A DNA stretch of 64,000 nucleotides, from NCBI RefSeq assembly GCF_001700315.1, contig NZ_MASJ01000001.1:372001-436000 (forward strand). The letters run 5' to 3'. Position numbers and translations under genes: made by a program. Positions 26,229 to 34,556 of this stretch are shown here, piece after piece; the first letter of the stretch is position 1, and every line of letters begins with the position of its first letter. The notes under the pieces are model-generated. The model was not told where the DNA came from. It ran no database searches and worked only from the letters and a program-made list of their open reading frames with translations. The DNA is from Caryophanon tenue (GTDB taxonomy: Bacteria > Bacillota > Bacilli > Bacillales_A > Planococcaceae).

Positions 26229-26729
26229 ATGTTCAAAATTCAAGAAATTCGTGAAATCATCAAATTAGTAGATGCATCTTCAGTAGACGAGTTTGTGTAC
26301 GAAGTTGAAGGGGCAAAATTAAAGGTTAAGAAAAATGGCGTAGCAGTTGAGGCTCCAGTAGCAGCACCGAAAGCAGCGGCACCTGCAGCGGTAGCAGCTC
26401 CAGCAGTGGAAGCACCAAAAGCACCAGAAGCTCCAAAGGCAGTGGAAGCAGCTCCAGCACCAAAAGCAGAAGTAGCAGCTGACGCAGAATTACATAAAGT
26501 AACATCTCCAATGGTAGGTACTTTCTACGCTGCTCCATCTCCAGATGCTCCAGCATACGTACAAGTTGGCGACAAAGTTGGTAACGAAACAATCGTATGT
26601 ATCGTAGAAGCAATGAAGTTATTCAATGAAATCGAAGCAGAAATCGAAGGCGAAATCGTTGAAATTCTAGTAAAAGATGGCGAATTAGTAGAATTCGGTC
26701 AACCATTATTCCTAGTAAAAGCTAACTAA
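26229..26729 (+). CDS. accB: Biotin carboxyl carrier protein of acetyl-CoA carboxylase
   Basis: 166 aa. Carries biotin for the first step of fatty-acid synthesis. An N-terminal helical segment ([20 protein letters not shown]), an Ala/Pro-rich mobile linker of about 45 residues (41-86), then the biotinyl domain with [14 protein letters not shown] and biotin attachment at Lys130. Shine-Dalgarno AAGGAGAG. It precedes accC by 19 nt. Confidence 0.97.
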   Translation: MFKIQEIREIIKLVDASSVDEFVYEVEGAKLKVKKNGVAVEAPVAAPKAAAPAAVAAPAVEAPKAPEAPKAVEAAPAPKAEVAADAELHKVTSPMVGTFYAAPSPDAPAYVQVGDKVGNETIVCIVEAMKLFNEIEAEIEGEIVEILVKDGELVEFGQPLFLVKAN

Positions 26730-26748
26730 TAAGGGAGTTGCGAGAAGC

Positions 26749-28119
26749 ATGAAAAAGGTTTTAATTGCCAACCGCGGTGAAATTGCAGTACGTATTATTC
26801 GTGCTTGTAAAGAATTAGGAATCAAAACTGTAGCAGTATACTCGACAGCTGATGCAGATGCATTACACGTAAAATTAGCGGACGAAGCATATTGCATCGG
26901 ACCACATTTATCAAAAGACTCATACTTAAGCTTCCCAGCAGTGCTTGGTGTAGCGCAAAAAACTGGTGCTGAAGGAATTCACCCAGGTTACGGTTTCTTA
27001 GCAGAAAACGCAGCGTTCGCAGAAGCATGTGAGAATGCAGGTATTAAATTTATCGGTCCATCATCTGATGCGATCAAAATCATGGGTATTAAAGACGTAG
27101 CGCGCGACACAATGGAAGCAGCTAACGTACCTTTAGTTCCAGGTACAGGTATTGTTCCTGATATCGAAACAGGTAAAGAGTGGGCAGCTAACATTGGCTA
27201 CCCAGTAATCATTAAAGCAACAGCAGGCGGCGGCGGTAAAGGTATCCGTGTAGCACGTACTGAAGAAGATCTTGTAAAAGGCATCGAAATTACTCAAAAA
27301 GAAGCTGCGGCAGCTTTCGGTAACCCAGGTGTTTACTTAGAGAAATTCATCGAGTACTTCCGTCACTGTGAAATTCAAGTATTAGCAGACGGTCATGGCA
27401 ATGTTGTTCACTTAGGTGAGCGTGATTGCACAGTGCAACGTCGTATGCAAAAGCTTGTTGAAGAAGCGCCATCTCCAGCATTATCTGAAGAGCGTCGTGC
27501 TGAAATGGGTGAAGCTGCAGTGAAAGCTGCAAAAGCTTGTAACTATGAAGGTGCGGGTACAATCGAGTTCATTTACGATTACCAAGCAGATAAATTCTAC
27601 TTCATGGAAATGAACACACGTATTCAAGTAGAACACCCAGTAACAGAAATGATTACAGGTGTAGACCTTGTTCAACAACAATTAAAAATCGCATCTGGTG
27701 AGAAATTACCATTCGCACAAGAAGATATTAAAATTAACGGTTGGGCAATTGAGTGCCGTATCAACGCTGAAAATGCATACAAAAACTTCATGCCTTCAGC
27801 AGGTACAGTAGCAACTTATGTAGCACCAGGTGGTTATGGCGTTCGTATCGATTCAGCTGTATACCCAGGTTACACAATCCCACCATATTACGATTCAATG
27901 GTAGCGAAACTAATCGTGCATGCAGATACACGTGAAGAAGCAATCGCGAAAATGGATCGTGCATTATCAGAGTTCGATATCGCAGGACCTGGCATCAACA
28001 CGACGATTCCATTCCACCAAGCGTTAATGAACAACGATGTGTTCAAATCAGCGAAATTCAACACGAAATTCCTTGAAGAGAACGACATTTTAAACACGAA
28101 AAAACCAGAGAATGTTTAA
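26749..28119 (+). CDS. accC: Biotin carboxylase, acetyl-CoA carboxylase subunit
   Basis: 456 aa. ATP-grasp enzyme that carboxylates biotin on AccB. Motifs: KKVLIANRGEIAVRIIRACK, glycine loop TAGGGGKGIRVA, GERDCTVQRRMQKLVEEAPS, and MNTRIQVEHPVTEMI (Mg and biotin catalysis). Full length. It may also charge other biotin carriers, because no second biotin carboxylase for the PccB-like subunit at 59.1 kb is seen in this window (inference). Confidence 0.97.
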   Translation: MKKVLIANRGEIAVRIIRACKELGIKTVAVYSTADADALHVKLADEAYCIGPHLSKDSYLSFPAVLGVAQKTGAEGIHPGYGFLAENAAFAEACENAGIKFIGPSSDAIKIMGIKDVARDTMEAANVPLVPGTGIVPDIETGKEWAANIGYPVIIKATAGGGGKGIRVARTEEDLVKGIEITQKEAAAAFGNPGVYLEKFIEYFRHCEIQVLADGHGNVVHLGERDCTVQRRMQKLVEEAPSPALSEERRAEMGEAAVKAAKACNYEGAGTIEFIYDYQADKFYFMEMNTRIQVEHPVTEMITGVDLVQQQLKIASGEKLPFAQEDIKINGWAIECRINAENAYKNFMPSAGTVATYVAPGGYGVRIDSAVYPGYTIPPYYDSMVAKLIVHADTREEAIAKMDRALSEFDIAGPGINTTIPFHQALMNNDVFKSAKFNTKFLEENDILNTKKPENV

Positions 28120-28150
28120 TCGTCTTTAAATAAAAAATTCAGATTTTTTA

Positions 28151-28182
28151 CCTCTTAACGTGTATTTGTTAGGAGGTTTTTT
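28151..28182 (+). terminator. Terminator after accBC
   Basis: CCTC-t-TAAC pairs with GTTA-g-GAGG, followed by T6. Confidence 0.7.
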
Positions 28183-28191
28183 GTATAACAT

Positions 28192-28230
28192 AAAAGCCAT
28201 CCAGCGATTTTCGAGCGTGGATGGCTTTTT
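28192..28230. terminator. Bidirectional terminator
   Basis: AAAAGCCATCCA pairs with TGGATGGCTTTT. For the minus-strand subtilase gene it sits just beyond the stop of the extended (-1) frame at 28244, consistent with that frame being the true gene end. Confidence 0.85.
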
Positions 28231-28243
28231 CGATAAGCTCCTT

Positions 28244-29559
28244 TTAGTTAACAGGTGAATGGAATTTTACCGGTTGATAGACTGCTTCTGTTAAACGTAA
28301 ATCATTAACAGAATGCAATGATCGGTCAATCTTTAACCAATAAATTTCATCGGTCTGTATAGCATCAAGTGGTGTAATATGTAAGGTGTTATCAATAATA
28401 TCTACAGATATGTTGATTTTTTTATGCCATTATAAAGTGTTACTGTGTTATATGGTAACGTCTTAAGTGATTGCGAGAATGTTACGTGAACTGTATTTGA
28501 TGTTACATGGATAATATCACGTGTTACAGAACGAATATATTGTAACGCTTCTTTACCTTGTATAAAGCCGTAACCGGTTTCGTTATCATAACCTTTTGTG
28601 TGAAGGTCACGTGCAGTCACTTCGATTGCTTCCTTTAATAATACGGGTGACAACTGTGTATATTGTTGCATCATTGCAAGTGTTCCGGCAACAAACGGGG
28701 CGGCAAATGATGTGCCATTTGCATAGCGTGTTAAATAGTCGTTACGTATAAGTAACATATTAGTACCTGGTGCGACAACGCTGACACGGTCATTATACGT
28801 TGAAAAAGATGCACGTTGTAGTTTTTCTGTTACAGCTCCAACAGAAATAACACCGTCATACCCAGCAGGATATTCGATACGGTTACGTCCATCGCCTCCA
28901 TTTCCAGCAGCTGCGACAATCGTGATACCAGCAGCAAGTGCTTGTTCAATAGCATGTTGTTCGGCGGTTTGTTTTCCTGGGCCACCTAAACTTAAATTAA
29001 TAATATCCGCACCATTTTCAATGGCATAATTAATACCACGGACAATATTAGATGTCGGAAGCGCGCCGTTACGGTCTGCTTTAATAAGCATTAAATTTGT
29101 AGGTGCTTCGTGCATAGCGATCATTGCGGCTGTAGCCACTAATGTACCATGCTCTCGACCGCGTATATCGGGAATGTCGGTTGTATTCGTTTCAACATTA
29201 TAGGTTGATGTAATATATTTGGATAACCAAGGATTCGTACTGGAAAAACCAGTGTCGATGATGGCTAAAGTCAGAGTGGCAAGTTGGGGATAGGACGGCT
29301 GTTGTAAATGATATTGAAAAGGCCAATCTTGTGTAATGGCAGGTACTTGAGCGTCCTTTAAATAATGAAATTCGCGGGGCGGATCTTCGTGTGGTACTGC
29401 ATTTTGACAAGCAGATGCAATGGTTATATCTACGGCTTCTAAATATTCGATGTCATTACAATGGGGAGCTTCGTGCTCACCGATAAAAATATGTTCCTGT
29501 GCATAGCTTGTTGTCGTAAAGCTGATGCAAAAAAGAAGTGTAATCAAAAATCTCTTCAT
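28244..29559 (-). pseudogene. Secreted S8 serine protease (subtilase) with a frameshift in an A7 tract
   Basis: Signal peptide (RFLITLLFCISFTTTSYA), a propeptide-like region, then a subtilisin domain with intact triad: Asp102 (AIIDTGFSS), His137 (GREHGTLVA), Asn220 (AAGNGG) and Ser284 (NGTSFAAPFVAG). The zero frame stops at 28402 after 385 aa. A run of seven A on the coding strand (T7 at 28417-28423) precedes it, and the -1 frame continues without interruption for 57 codons (INISVDIIDNTLHITPLDAI ... FHSPVN) to a stop at 28244, next to a terminator. So the intact product would be about 438 aa. The cause could be an indel, a sequencing error, or slippage at A-AAA-AAA. The catalytic domain is complete either way. 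Confidence 0.8.
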
Positions 29560-29691
29560 GACTGACTGCTACCCTCGTTCTATTTGGAATGTGAAATTAG
29601 TCGCATTCATTGAAAGGAAGTGGTTTTCACTCAATAAATTGACCGTTTTATAGTATACTACAAATAATGCAAATAGAAAGGATGAATTTAT

Positions 29692-30093
29692 ATGGCTGAA
29701 AAGCTTCCACAATCTTTCAAACAACCAACACCAGTAGGGAAAGAAGAACTAGGGCAAATTGAAGTAGCTCCTGAAGTAATTGAAGTAATCGCTGGAATTG
29801 CTGTTACTGAAGTTGAGGGTGTAGCTGCAACGCGTGGTAACTTTGCATCAGGTGTTGTTGAACGCTTTGGTAAAAAGGTACATAGCAAAGGTGTTAAGAC
29901 GAATATTTCAGAAGATGGTAAAATTATTGTCGATGTGTACTGCACAGTGAAATACGGCGCAACAATTCCAAAAGTGGCAAAGGAAATTCAAACGAATATT
30001 CGTCAAACGATTTTTAATATGACAGCAATTGAAACTGCCGAAGTAAATGTTCACATTACGGGTATTCAATTTGACCAAGAAGACGTAAAATAA
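29692..30093 (+). CDS. yqhY: Asp23/Gls24 family envelope stress protein (YqhY-like)
   Basis: 133 aa. Asp23/Gls24 family: a soluble protein often tethered at the membrane and linked to envelope stress or, in B. subtilis YqhY, to acetyl-CoA carboxylase regulation. Motifs: GQIEVAPEVIEVIAGIAVTE, EGVAATRG, and KIIVDVYCTVKYGATIPKVA. Position downstream of accBC and upstream of nusB supports YqhY. Followed by its own terminator. Confidence 0.9.
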   Translation: MAEKLPQSFKQPTPVGKEELGQIEVAPEVIEVIAGIAVTEVEGVAATRGNFASGVVERFGKKVHSKGVKTNISEDGKIIVDVYCTVKYGATIPKVAKEIQTNIRQTIFNMTAIETAEVNVHITGIQFDQEDVK

Positions 30094-30131
30094 AAAAACG
30101 CTTGTTGCCATTTGGTAACAGGCGTTTTTTT
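30094..30131 (+). terminator. Terminator after yqhY
   Basis: AAAACGC-TTGTTgCCA pairs with GGTAACA-gGCGTTTT, followed by T. Confidence 0.85.
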
Positions 30132-30203
30132 ATTGGAACTGTTTAATGGCGCTAAAAAAGGGAACAAAAAGGAAGAACGATAACGATGGGAGGAAGTGAG
30201 CCA

Positions 30204-31823
30204 ATGTTTTCGAATAAAGAACGAACACACTATTTACAAACGATGCATGAGGAGCTTTACGATTTAGTTATTATTGGAGGTGGTATTACAGGTGTGGGCG
30301 TGGCACTTGACGCTGTCACACGCGGATTAAAGGTGGCATTAGTTGAGATGCAAGACTTTGCAGAGGGAACGTCAAGCCGCTCGACAAAGCTTGTACATGG
30401 CGGTTTACGTTATTTAAAACAGGCGCAAGTAAAGGAAGTAGCAGAGCTTGGTCGAGAACGTGCGATTGTGTATGAAAATGCGCCGCATGTGACGACGCCT
30501 TTATGGATGTTATTGCCTTTTTATGAAGGTGGTACATTCCAAAAGACGACAACAGCGCTTGGCCTAACAGTTTATGATTTGCTCGCTGGTGTTAAACGTT
30601 CAGAGCGCCGTACGATGTTGTCAAAGGAAGATGTGCTAACACGTGTGCCGATGCTACGTGAACAAGGTTTATTAGGCGGTGGAATGTATGTGGAATACCG
30701 TACGGATGATGCACGCCTAACGATTGAAGTCGCAAAAGCGGCAGCAGAGCGCGGAGCAAAACTAATAAACTATGCGAAAGCTGTAAGAATCGACGAGAGA
30801 AATGTAGCGTTTACGTCGGTATATGTTCAGGACACATTACATGGCAATGAATATCAGCTAAAGGCGAAAAGTGTGGTCAATGCAGCTGGTCCGTGGGTAG
30901 ATGAAGTGCGTCAACTTGTAGAGCCGGTTGAAGGAAAACATTTAGTGCTAACAAAAGGGGTACATATTGTTGTAAGCCACGATGCGTTTCCACTTGACCA
31001 ACCGGTGTATTTTGACAATGCAGATGGTCGTATGATTTTTGCGATTCCGCGTGAAGGAAAAGTGTATATTGGCACAACTGATACGTTTTACGAAGAAGCA
31101 GCCGAGCGTGTGCAAGCAACGGATGAAGATGTGATGTATTTATTGCAAGCAGTTGCGTATATGTTCCCAAGTGTTGGTTTGACAAAAGACCAAATTGAAT
31201 CGACATGGGCAGGTGTGCGCCCGCTCGTCCATAAAGAAGGGAAAGACCCATCTGAAATTTCTCGTAAAGATGAAATTTGGCATACAGGTCAGCGTGTCAT
31301 TACCATTGCAGGTGGGAAACTTACAGGTTACCGTAAAATGGCGCAAAGTGTTGTCGATGAAGTCGTGAAGTCGATGCATTTAACGGCAGGAAAATGTATC
31401 ACGAAACATTTACCGTTATCAGGCGGCGATTTAAATGGCTCGAAGTTTTTTGAGCAATATGTAGATACATGGACGAAGCGTGGTGTAACGCATGGGTTTA
31501 CAGAGGAAGAAAGCGAAGCGCTTGTCAGATGGTACGGCACAAATGTTGCGCAAGTGATGTCGTATGAGCACGAGACGAGTGATTTACCAGCACCTTTATA
31601 CGCATCGTTACGTTATAGTATTGATTATGAAATGGCGGCGACACCAGTAGATTTCTTTGTGCGACGTCGTGGAATGATTTATTTTGATATTGCGTCAGTC
31701 GAGCGTTACGCATCAGCTGTTATGGATGTGATGGCTGAGCAACTGTCTTATTCAGATGAAGAACGCAGTCGCTATACGCAACAATTAGAGCAAGCAATAG
31801 CTGAAGCGAAGGTATATGAGTAG
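30204..31823 (+). CDS. glpD: Aerobic glycerol-3-phosphate dehydrogenase
   Basis: 539 aa. FAD enzyme at the membrane that oxidises glycerol-3-phosphate to DHAP and feeds electrons to menaquinone. Motifs: FAD Rossmann IIGGGITGVGVALDA, GTSSRSTKLVHGGLRYLKQ, PREGKVYIGTTDTFY and AGGKLTGYRKMA, plus the C-terminal GlpD helical domain. ATG 30204 is preferred; GGGAGGAAG lies about 10 nt upstream, whereas the ATG at 30186 overlaps it. glpD between yqhY and nusB is not the B. subtilis arrangement, and no glpF/glpK is adjacent. Confidence 0.95.
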   Translation: MFSNKERTHYLQTMHEELYDLVIIGGGITGVGVALDAVTRGLKVALVEMQDFAEGTSSRSTKLVHGGLRYLKQAQVKEVAELGRERAIVYENAPHVTTPLWMLLPFYEGGTFQKTTTALGLTVYDLLAGVKRSERRTMLSKEDVLTRVPMLREQGLLGGGMYVEYRTDDARLTIEVAKAAAERGAKLINYAKAVRIDERNVAFTSVYVQDTLHGNEYQLKAKSVVNAAGPWVDEVRQLVEPVEGKHLVLTKGVHIVVSHDAFPLDQPVYFDNADGRMIFAIPREGKVYIGTTDTFYEEAAERVQATDEDVMYLLQAVAYMFPSVGLTKDQIESTWAGVRPLVHKEGKDPSEISRKDEIWHTGQRVITIAGGKLTGYRKMAQSVVDEVVKSMHLTAGKCITKHLPLSGGDLNGSKFFEQYVDTWTKRGVTHGFTEEESEALVRWYGTNVAQVMSYEHETSDLPAPLYASLRYSIDYEMAATPVDFFVRRRGMIYFDIASVERYASAVMDVMAEQLSYSDEERSRYTQQLEQAIAEAKVYE

Positions 31824-31856
31824 ACGTAAGTTGTCTGTCGTGATGGTCGTGATGTG

Positions 31857-31894
31857 GAAGAGTGTCCGAAAGTGGTTTCTCGGACGCTCTTTTC
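31857..31894 (+). terminator. Terminator after glpD
   Basis: GAAGAG-t-GTCCGA pairs with TCGGAC-g-CTCTTTTC. Confidence 0.8.
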
Positions 31895-31972
31895 TTGCGG
31901 GTGAATATGAAACATTTTAGCGTACTAAACCGTATACAAAAGGAATGGGATACGGAATAGGAGATGTTTTTT

Positions 31973-32935
31973 ATGACAACGTGGCAACAGCTTAATGAAC
32001 AAGAGCAACAATATCGCTTGCAGTTAAAAGATGCTAAAAAGAAAAAACAATTATTCGAAACGTTAGAACGACAATATCAGCACGCACAGCAAGATGCAGA
32101 GAAGTTAGTGGTACAAATACGCCAGCATGAAGAGGATTTAACAAGGCTAGATAGCGTATCATTTCGCAATTGGCTACGACAATGGAGCGGGAAATTAGAC
32201 GGGCTAAAAAAGCAGCAGGAAGACCGTTTAGCGGTACTCGACATTCATCGCCGTCAGTTAATGATGTCGATTCAGCAATTTGAAGAAGAATTGACCGAGC
32301 TTGTGGTGGCACTTGATGAACTTGATGTTGAAGCAATTGAAGCACGTCTAACGCTTGTGAAGCTACAAAAGAAAATGTATATTGAACAGCATAAACCAGC
32401 CATTTATGAAAAGTTAATGCAGTATGAAGAAGCGGAAAGCTATTACAAGCAAATGCAAAAGGAATTGCGAGAAGCGATTCGTGCTGGAGAAAAGGCGTTA
32501 CAAGCATTAGTGGATGTAGCGCAATATTTAGGGAAGACGAAGGATTATTCAGCAGTCGATATGTTAACGAGTGGCAGCTTAGTCGCGACTTATTTAAAAT
32601 ATGACGCAATTGATGAGGCAAATTTATATATTGTCAATGCACAGCAACGCATTCAGCAGTTTTATAATGAATTACAAGATGTGGCGGAGCTTGAGACGAC
32701 ATCTTTTCAAATTGAACCAGATGGCTTAATTCGCTTTGCAGATTATTTCTTCGATGACATTTTTTCAGCGCTTACGATCCACCAAACAATTAAAAATAGT
32801 GCGGGTAAAGTGATACAAGCAAAGCAGGACATTATCCAAACATTGCAAAAGTTAACAGAAAAACAAGGCGAAGTGAATGATCAATTACAGGATATTGCCG
32901 CTAAGGAACAGCAATTACTTCACTCAAATATGTAG
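31973..32935 (+). CDS. Long coiled-coil protein, unknown function
   Basis: 320 aa, cytosolic, charged and almost wholly helical. Heptad-rich segments at about 5-60 (EQEQQYRLQLKDAKKKKQLF) and 95-200, and a C-terminal one (IIQTLQKLTEKQGEVNDQLQ). No membrane segment or enzymatic motif. The central part (DYSAVDMLTSGSLVATYLKY, then FADYFFDDIFSALTIHQTI) may be a small folded domain. ATG 31973 follows AGGAG by 9 nt; the ATG at 31964 is too close. Inserted between glpD and nusB; function not recognised. Confidence 0.6.
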   Translation: MTTWQQLNEQEQQYRLQLKDAKKKKQLFETLERQYQHAQQDAEKLVVQIRQHEEDLTRLDSVSFRNWLRQWSGKLDGLKKQQEDRLAVLDIHRRQLMMSIQQFEEELTELVVALDELDVEAIEARLTLVKLQKKMYIEQHKPAIYEKLMQYEEAESYYKQMQKELREAIRAGEKALQALVDVAQYLGKTKDYSAVDMLTSGSLVATYLKYDAIDEANLYIVNAQQRIQQFYNELQDVAELETTSFQIEPDGLIRFADYFFDDIFSALTIHQTIKNSAGKVIQAKQDIIQTLQKLTEKQGEVNDQLQDIAAKEQQLLHSNM

Positions 32936-33066
32936 TGTTGCCACTTCATTGACACATATTTTTAATGAAATAAAACTGACTTTTCGAAATTTGCAAGTGC
33001 GCACTGTTAATATACAAAAAATGTGCTATGATAAAAACTAATGTTAATTAGATAGGAGAGTTTTCC

Positions 33067-33474
33067 ATGAAACGACATGAAGCGCGACAAAAAGCGTTAC
33101 AAGCATTGTTTCAGCTAGACAACACGGAATTAACACTTGAAGAAGCAATGGACCACGCGCTAGAGCGTTCTTTTGAAGAAGAACAAGCAACGGCGTATAA
33201 TTCATTTTTCGAGCAATTAGTTCGTGGAACAACTGAACATAAAGAAGCAATTGATGAGCTATTAACGGCCAACCTTGAAAACTGGTCATTAAGCCGCTTA
33301 CCTAAGATTGAACGTACGGTATTACGACTTGCTGTTTATGAATTACGATTTTCACAAGACGCCCCACATGGTGTAGTGTTAAACGAAGCGATTGAGCTTT
33401 CGAAAACATTCGGCGACGAAAAATCAAGTAAATTCGTAAATGGCGTGCTTTCTAAATTTATTGAAACTAAATAG
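33067..33474 (+). CDS. nusB: Transcription antitermination factor NusB
   Basis: 135 aa. Binds the boxA RNA of rRNA operons with NusE (S10). All-helical family pattern: RHEARQKALQALFQLD, ENWSLSRLPKIERTVLRLAV, YELRF, and VVLNEAIELSKTFGDEKSSK followed by FVNGVLSKF. Shine-Dalgarno TAGGAGAG. First of the conserved nusB-folD-xseA-xseB-ispA-dxs-tlyA-argR-recN string. Confidence 0.96.
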   Translation: MKRHEARQKALQALFQLDNTELTLEEAMDHALERSFEEEQATAYNSFFEQLVRGTTEHKEAIDELLTANLENWSLSRLPKIERTVLRLAVYELRFSQDAPHGVVLNEAIELSKTFGDEKSSKFVNGVLSKFIETK

Positions 33475-33505
33475 TTGGGAATAGTTGGAAGGGGTAACAT
33501 CTGAA

Positions 33506-34360
33506 ATGTCAAGTGCAATTATTAATGGTAAAGAAATTGGTCAACAAATTCGCGAAGCGGTAGCGCAGCGCGTAGAGGCTTTAACAGCAAAAGGTTTAAC
33601 ACCAGGACTAGCGGTAGTGCTAGTGGGTGATAATCCAGCATCAAAAACATACGTTGCGAACAAGCAAAAGTCATGTGAAGCAATTGGTGTTTTCTCAGAG
33701 TTAATCAAGCTAGACGAAGCAACAACGCAAGAAGCGTTGTTAGCAGAAATTGCAACATTAAATGAACGTGATGATATTCACGGGATTTTAGTACAATTAC
33801 CACTACCGAAGCATATTGATGAGGATGCAGTTATTGCTGCAATTGACCCATCAAAAGACGTGGATGGCTTTAGTCCAATTAGCGTCGGGAGAATGATGCT
33901 TGGGCAAGAAACATTTTTACCTTGTACACCTTTTGGCGTGATGAAATTACTTGAGCATTCAGGTATTGAAGTTGCAGGCAAACATGCTGTAATCGTAGGA
34001 CGTAGCCATATCGTTGGGAAACCAATGGGGCAACTACTATTACAAAAAGATGCCACAGTGACGTACACGCACTCGAAGACAAAGGATTTACCATGCTATA
34101 CGAAGCAAGCGGATATTATTATCGCAGCGGTAGGTCGCCCAAACTTTATTACAGCTGAGCACGTAAAAGAAGGTGCGGTTGTAATTGATGTGGGCATTAA
34201 CCGTGATGAACATAATAAGCTTGTTGGTGATGTGGATTTTGCAAGCGTTGATGGCATTGCATCACACATTACTCCAGTGCCAGGTGGCGTTGGTCCGATG
34301 ACAATTACGATGTTACTTTACAATACAGTTCAATCAGCTGAACAGAAGCTGAATCAATAA
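33506..34360 (+). CDS. folD: Bifunctional methylene-THF dehydrogenase/cyclohydrolase
   Basis: 284 aa. Interconverts 5,10-methylene-, methenyl- and 10-formyl-THF. Motifs: VLVGDNPASKTYVANKQKSC (catalytic Lys), GILVQLPLPKHID, PCTPFGVMKLLE, VIVGRSHIVGKPMGQLL and PVPGGVGPMTITML. ATG 33506 is chosen; GGAAGGGG lies 11 nt upstream, and the TTG at 33485 precedes that site. Works with the C1 units made by the glycine cleavage system at 15-19 kb. Confidence 0.96.
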   Translation: MSSAIINGKEIGQQIREAVAQRVEALTAKGLTPGLAVVLVGDNPASKTYVANKQKSCEAIGVFSELIKLDEATTQEALLAEIATLNERDDIHGILVQLPLPKHIDEDAVIAAIDPSKDVDGFSPISVGRMMLGQETFLPCTPFGVMKLLEHSGIEVAGKHAVIVGRSHIVGKPMGQLLLQKDATVTYTHSKTKDLPCYTKQADIIIAAVGRPNFITAEHVKEGAVVIDVGINRDEHNKLVGDVDFASVDGIASHITPVPGGVGPMTITMLLYNTVQSAEQKLNQ

Positions 34361-34462
34361 TCACATATTTCATACAAGTTGCCACGTTGCAACGAACGCC
34401 CGCTGATAATGGTTGCTGCATGTTTGGCGACGATGGAACGCGACGATAAACAGTCTATGGAA

Positions 34463-34508
34463 AAAAGAGTTGCGCTAAAGGTATGTTACTTTTAGCACAA
34501 CTCTTTTC
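34463..34508 (+). terminator. Terminator after folD
   Basis: AAAAGAGTTG-c-GCTAAA pairs with TTTAGC-a-CAACTCTTTT. Confidence 0.82.
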
Positions 34509-34556
34509 TTTTTTGTATTATAATAGAATAGGCAAAAGAGCGAGGAGGCAAAAACG

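Noticed and set aside
26326-26613. Leu-rich minus-strand frame inside accB
   Set aside because: It is the reverse complement of the Ala/Pro-rich accB linker; compositional shadow.
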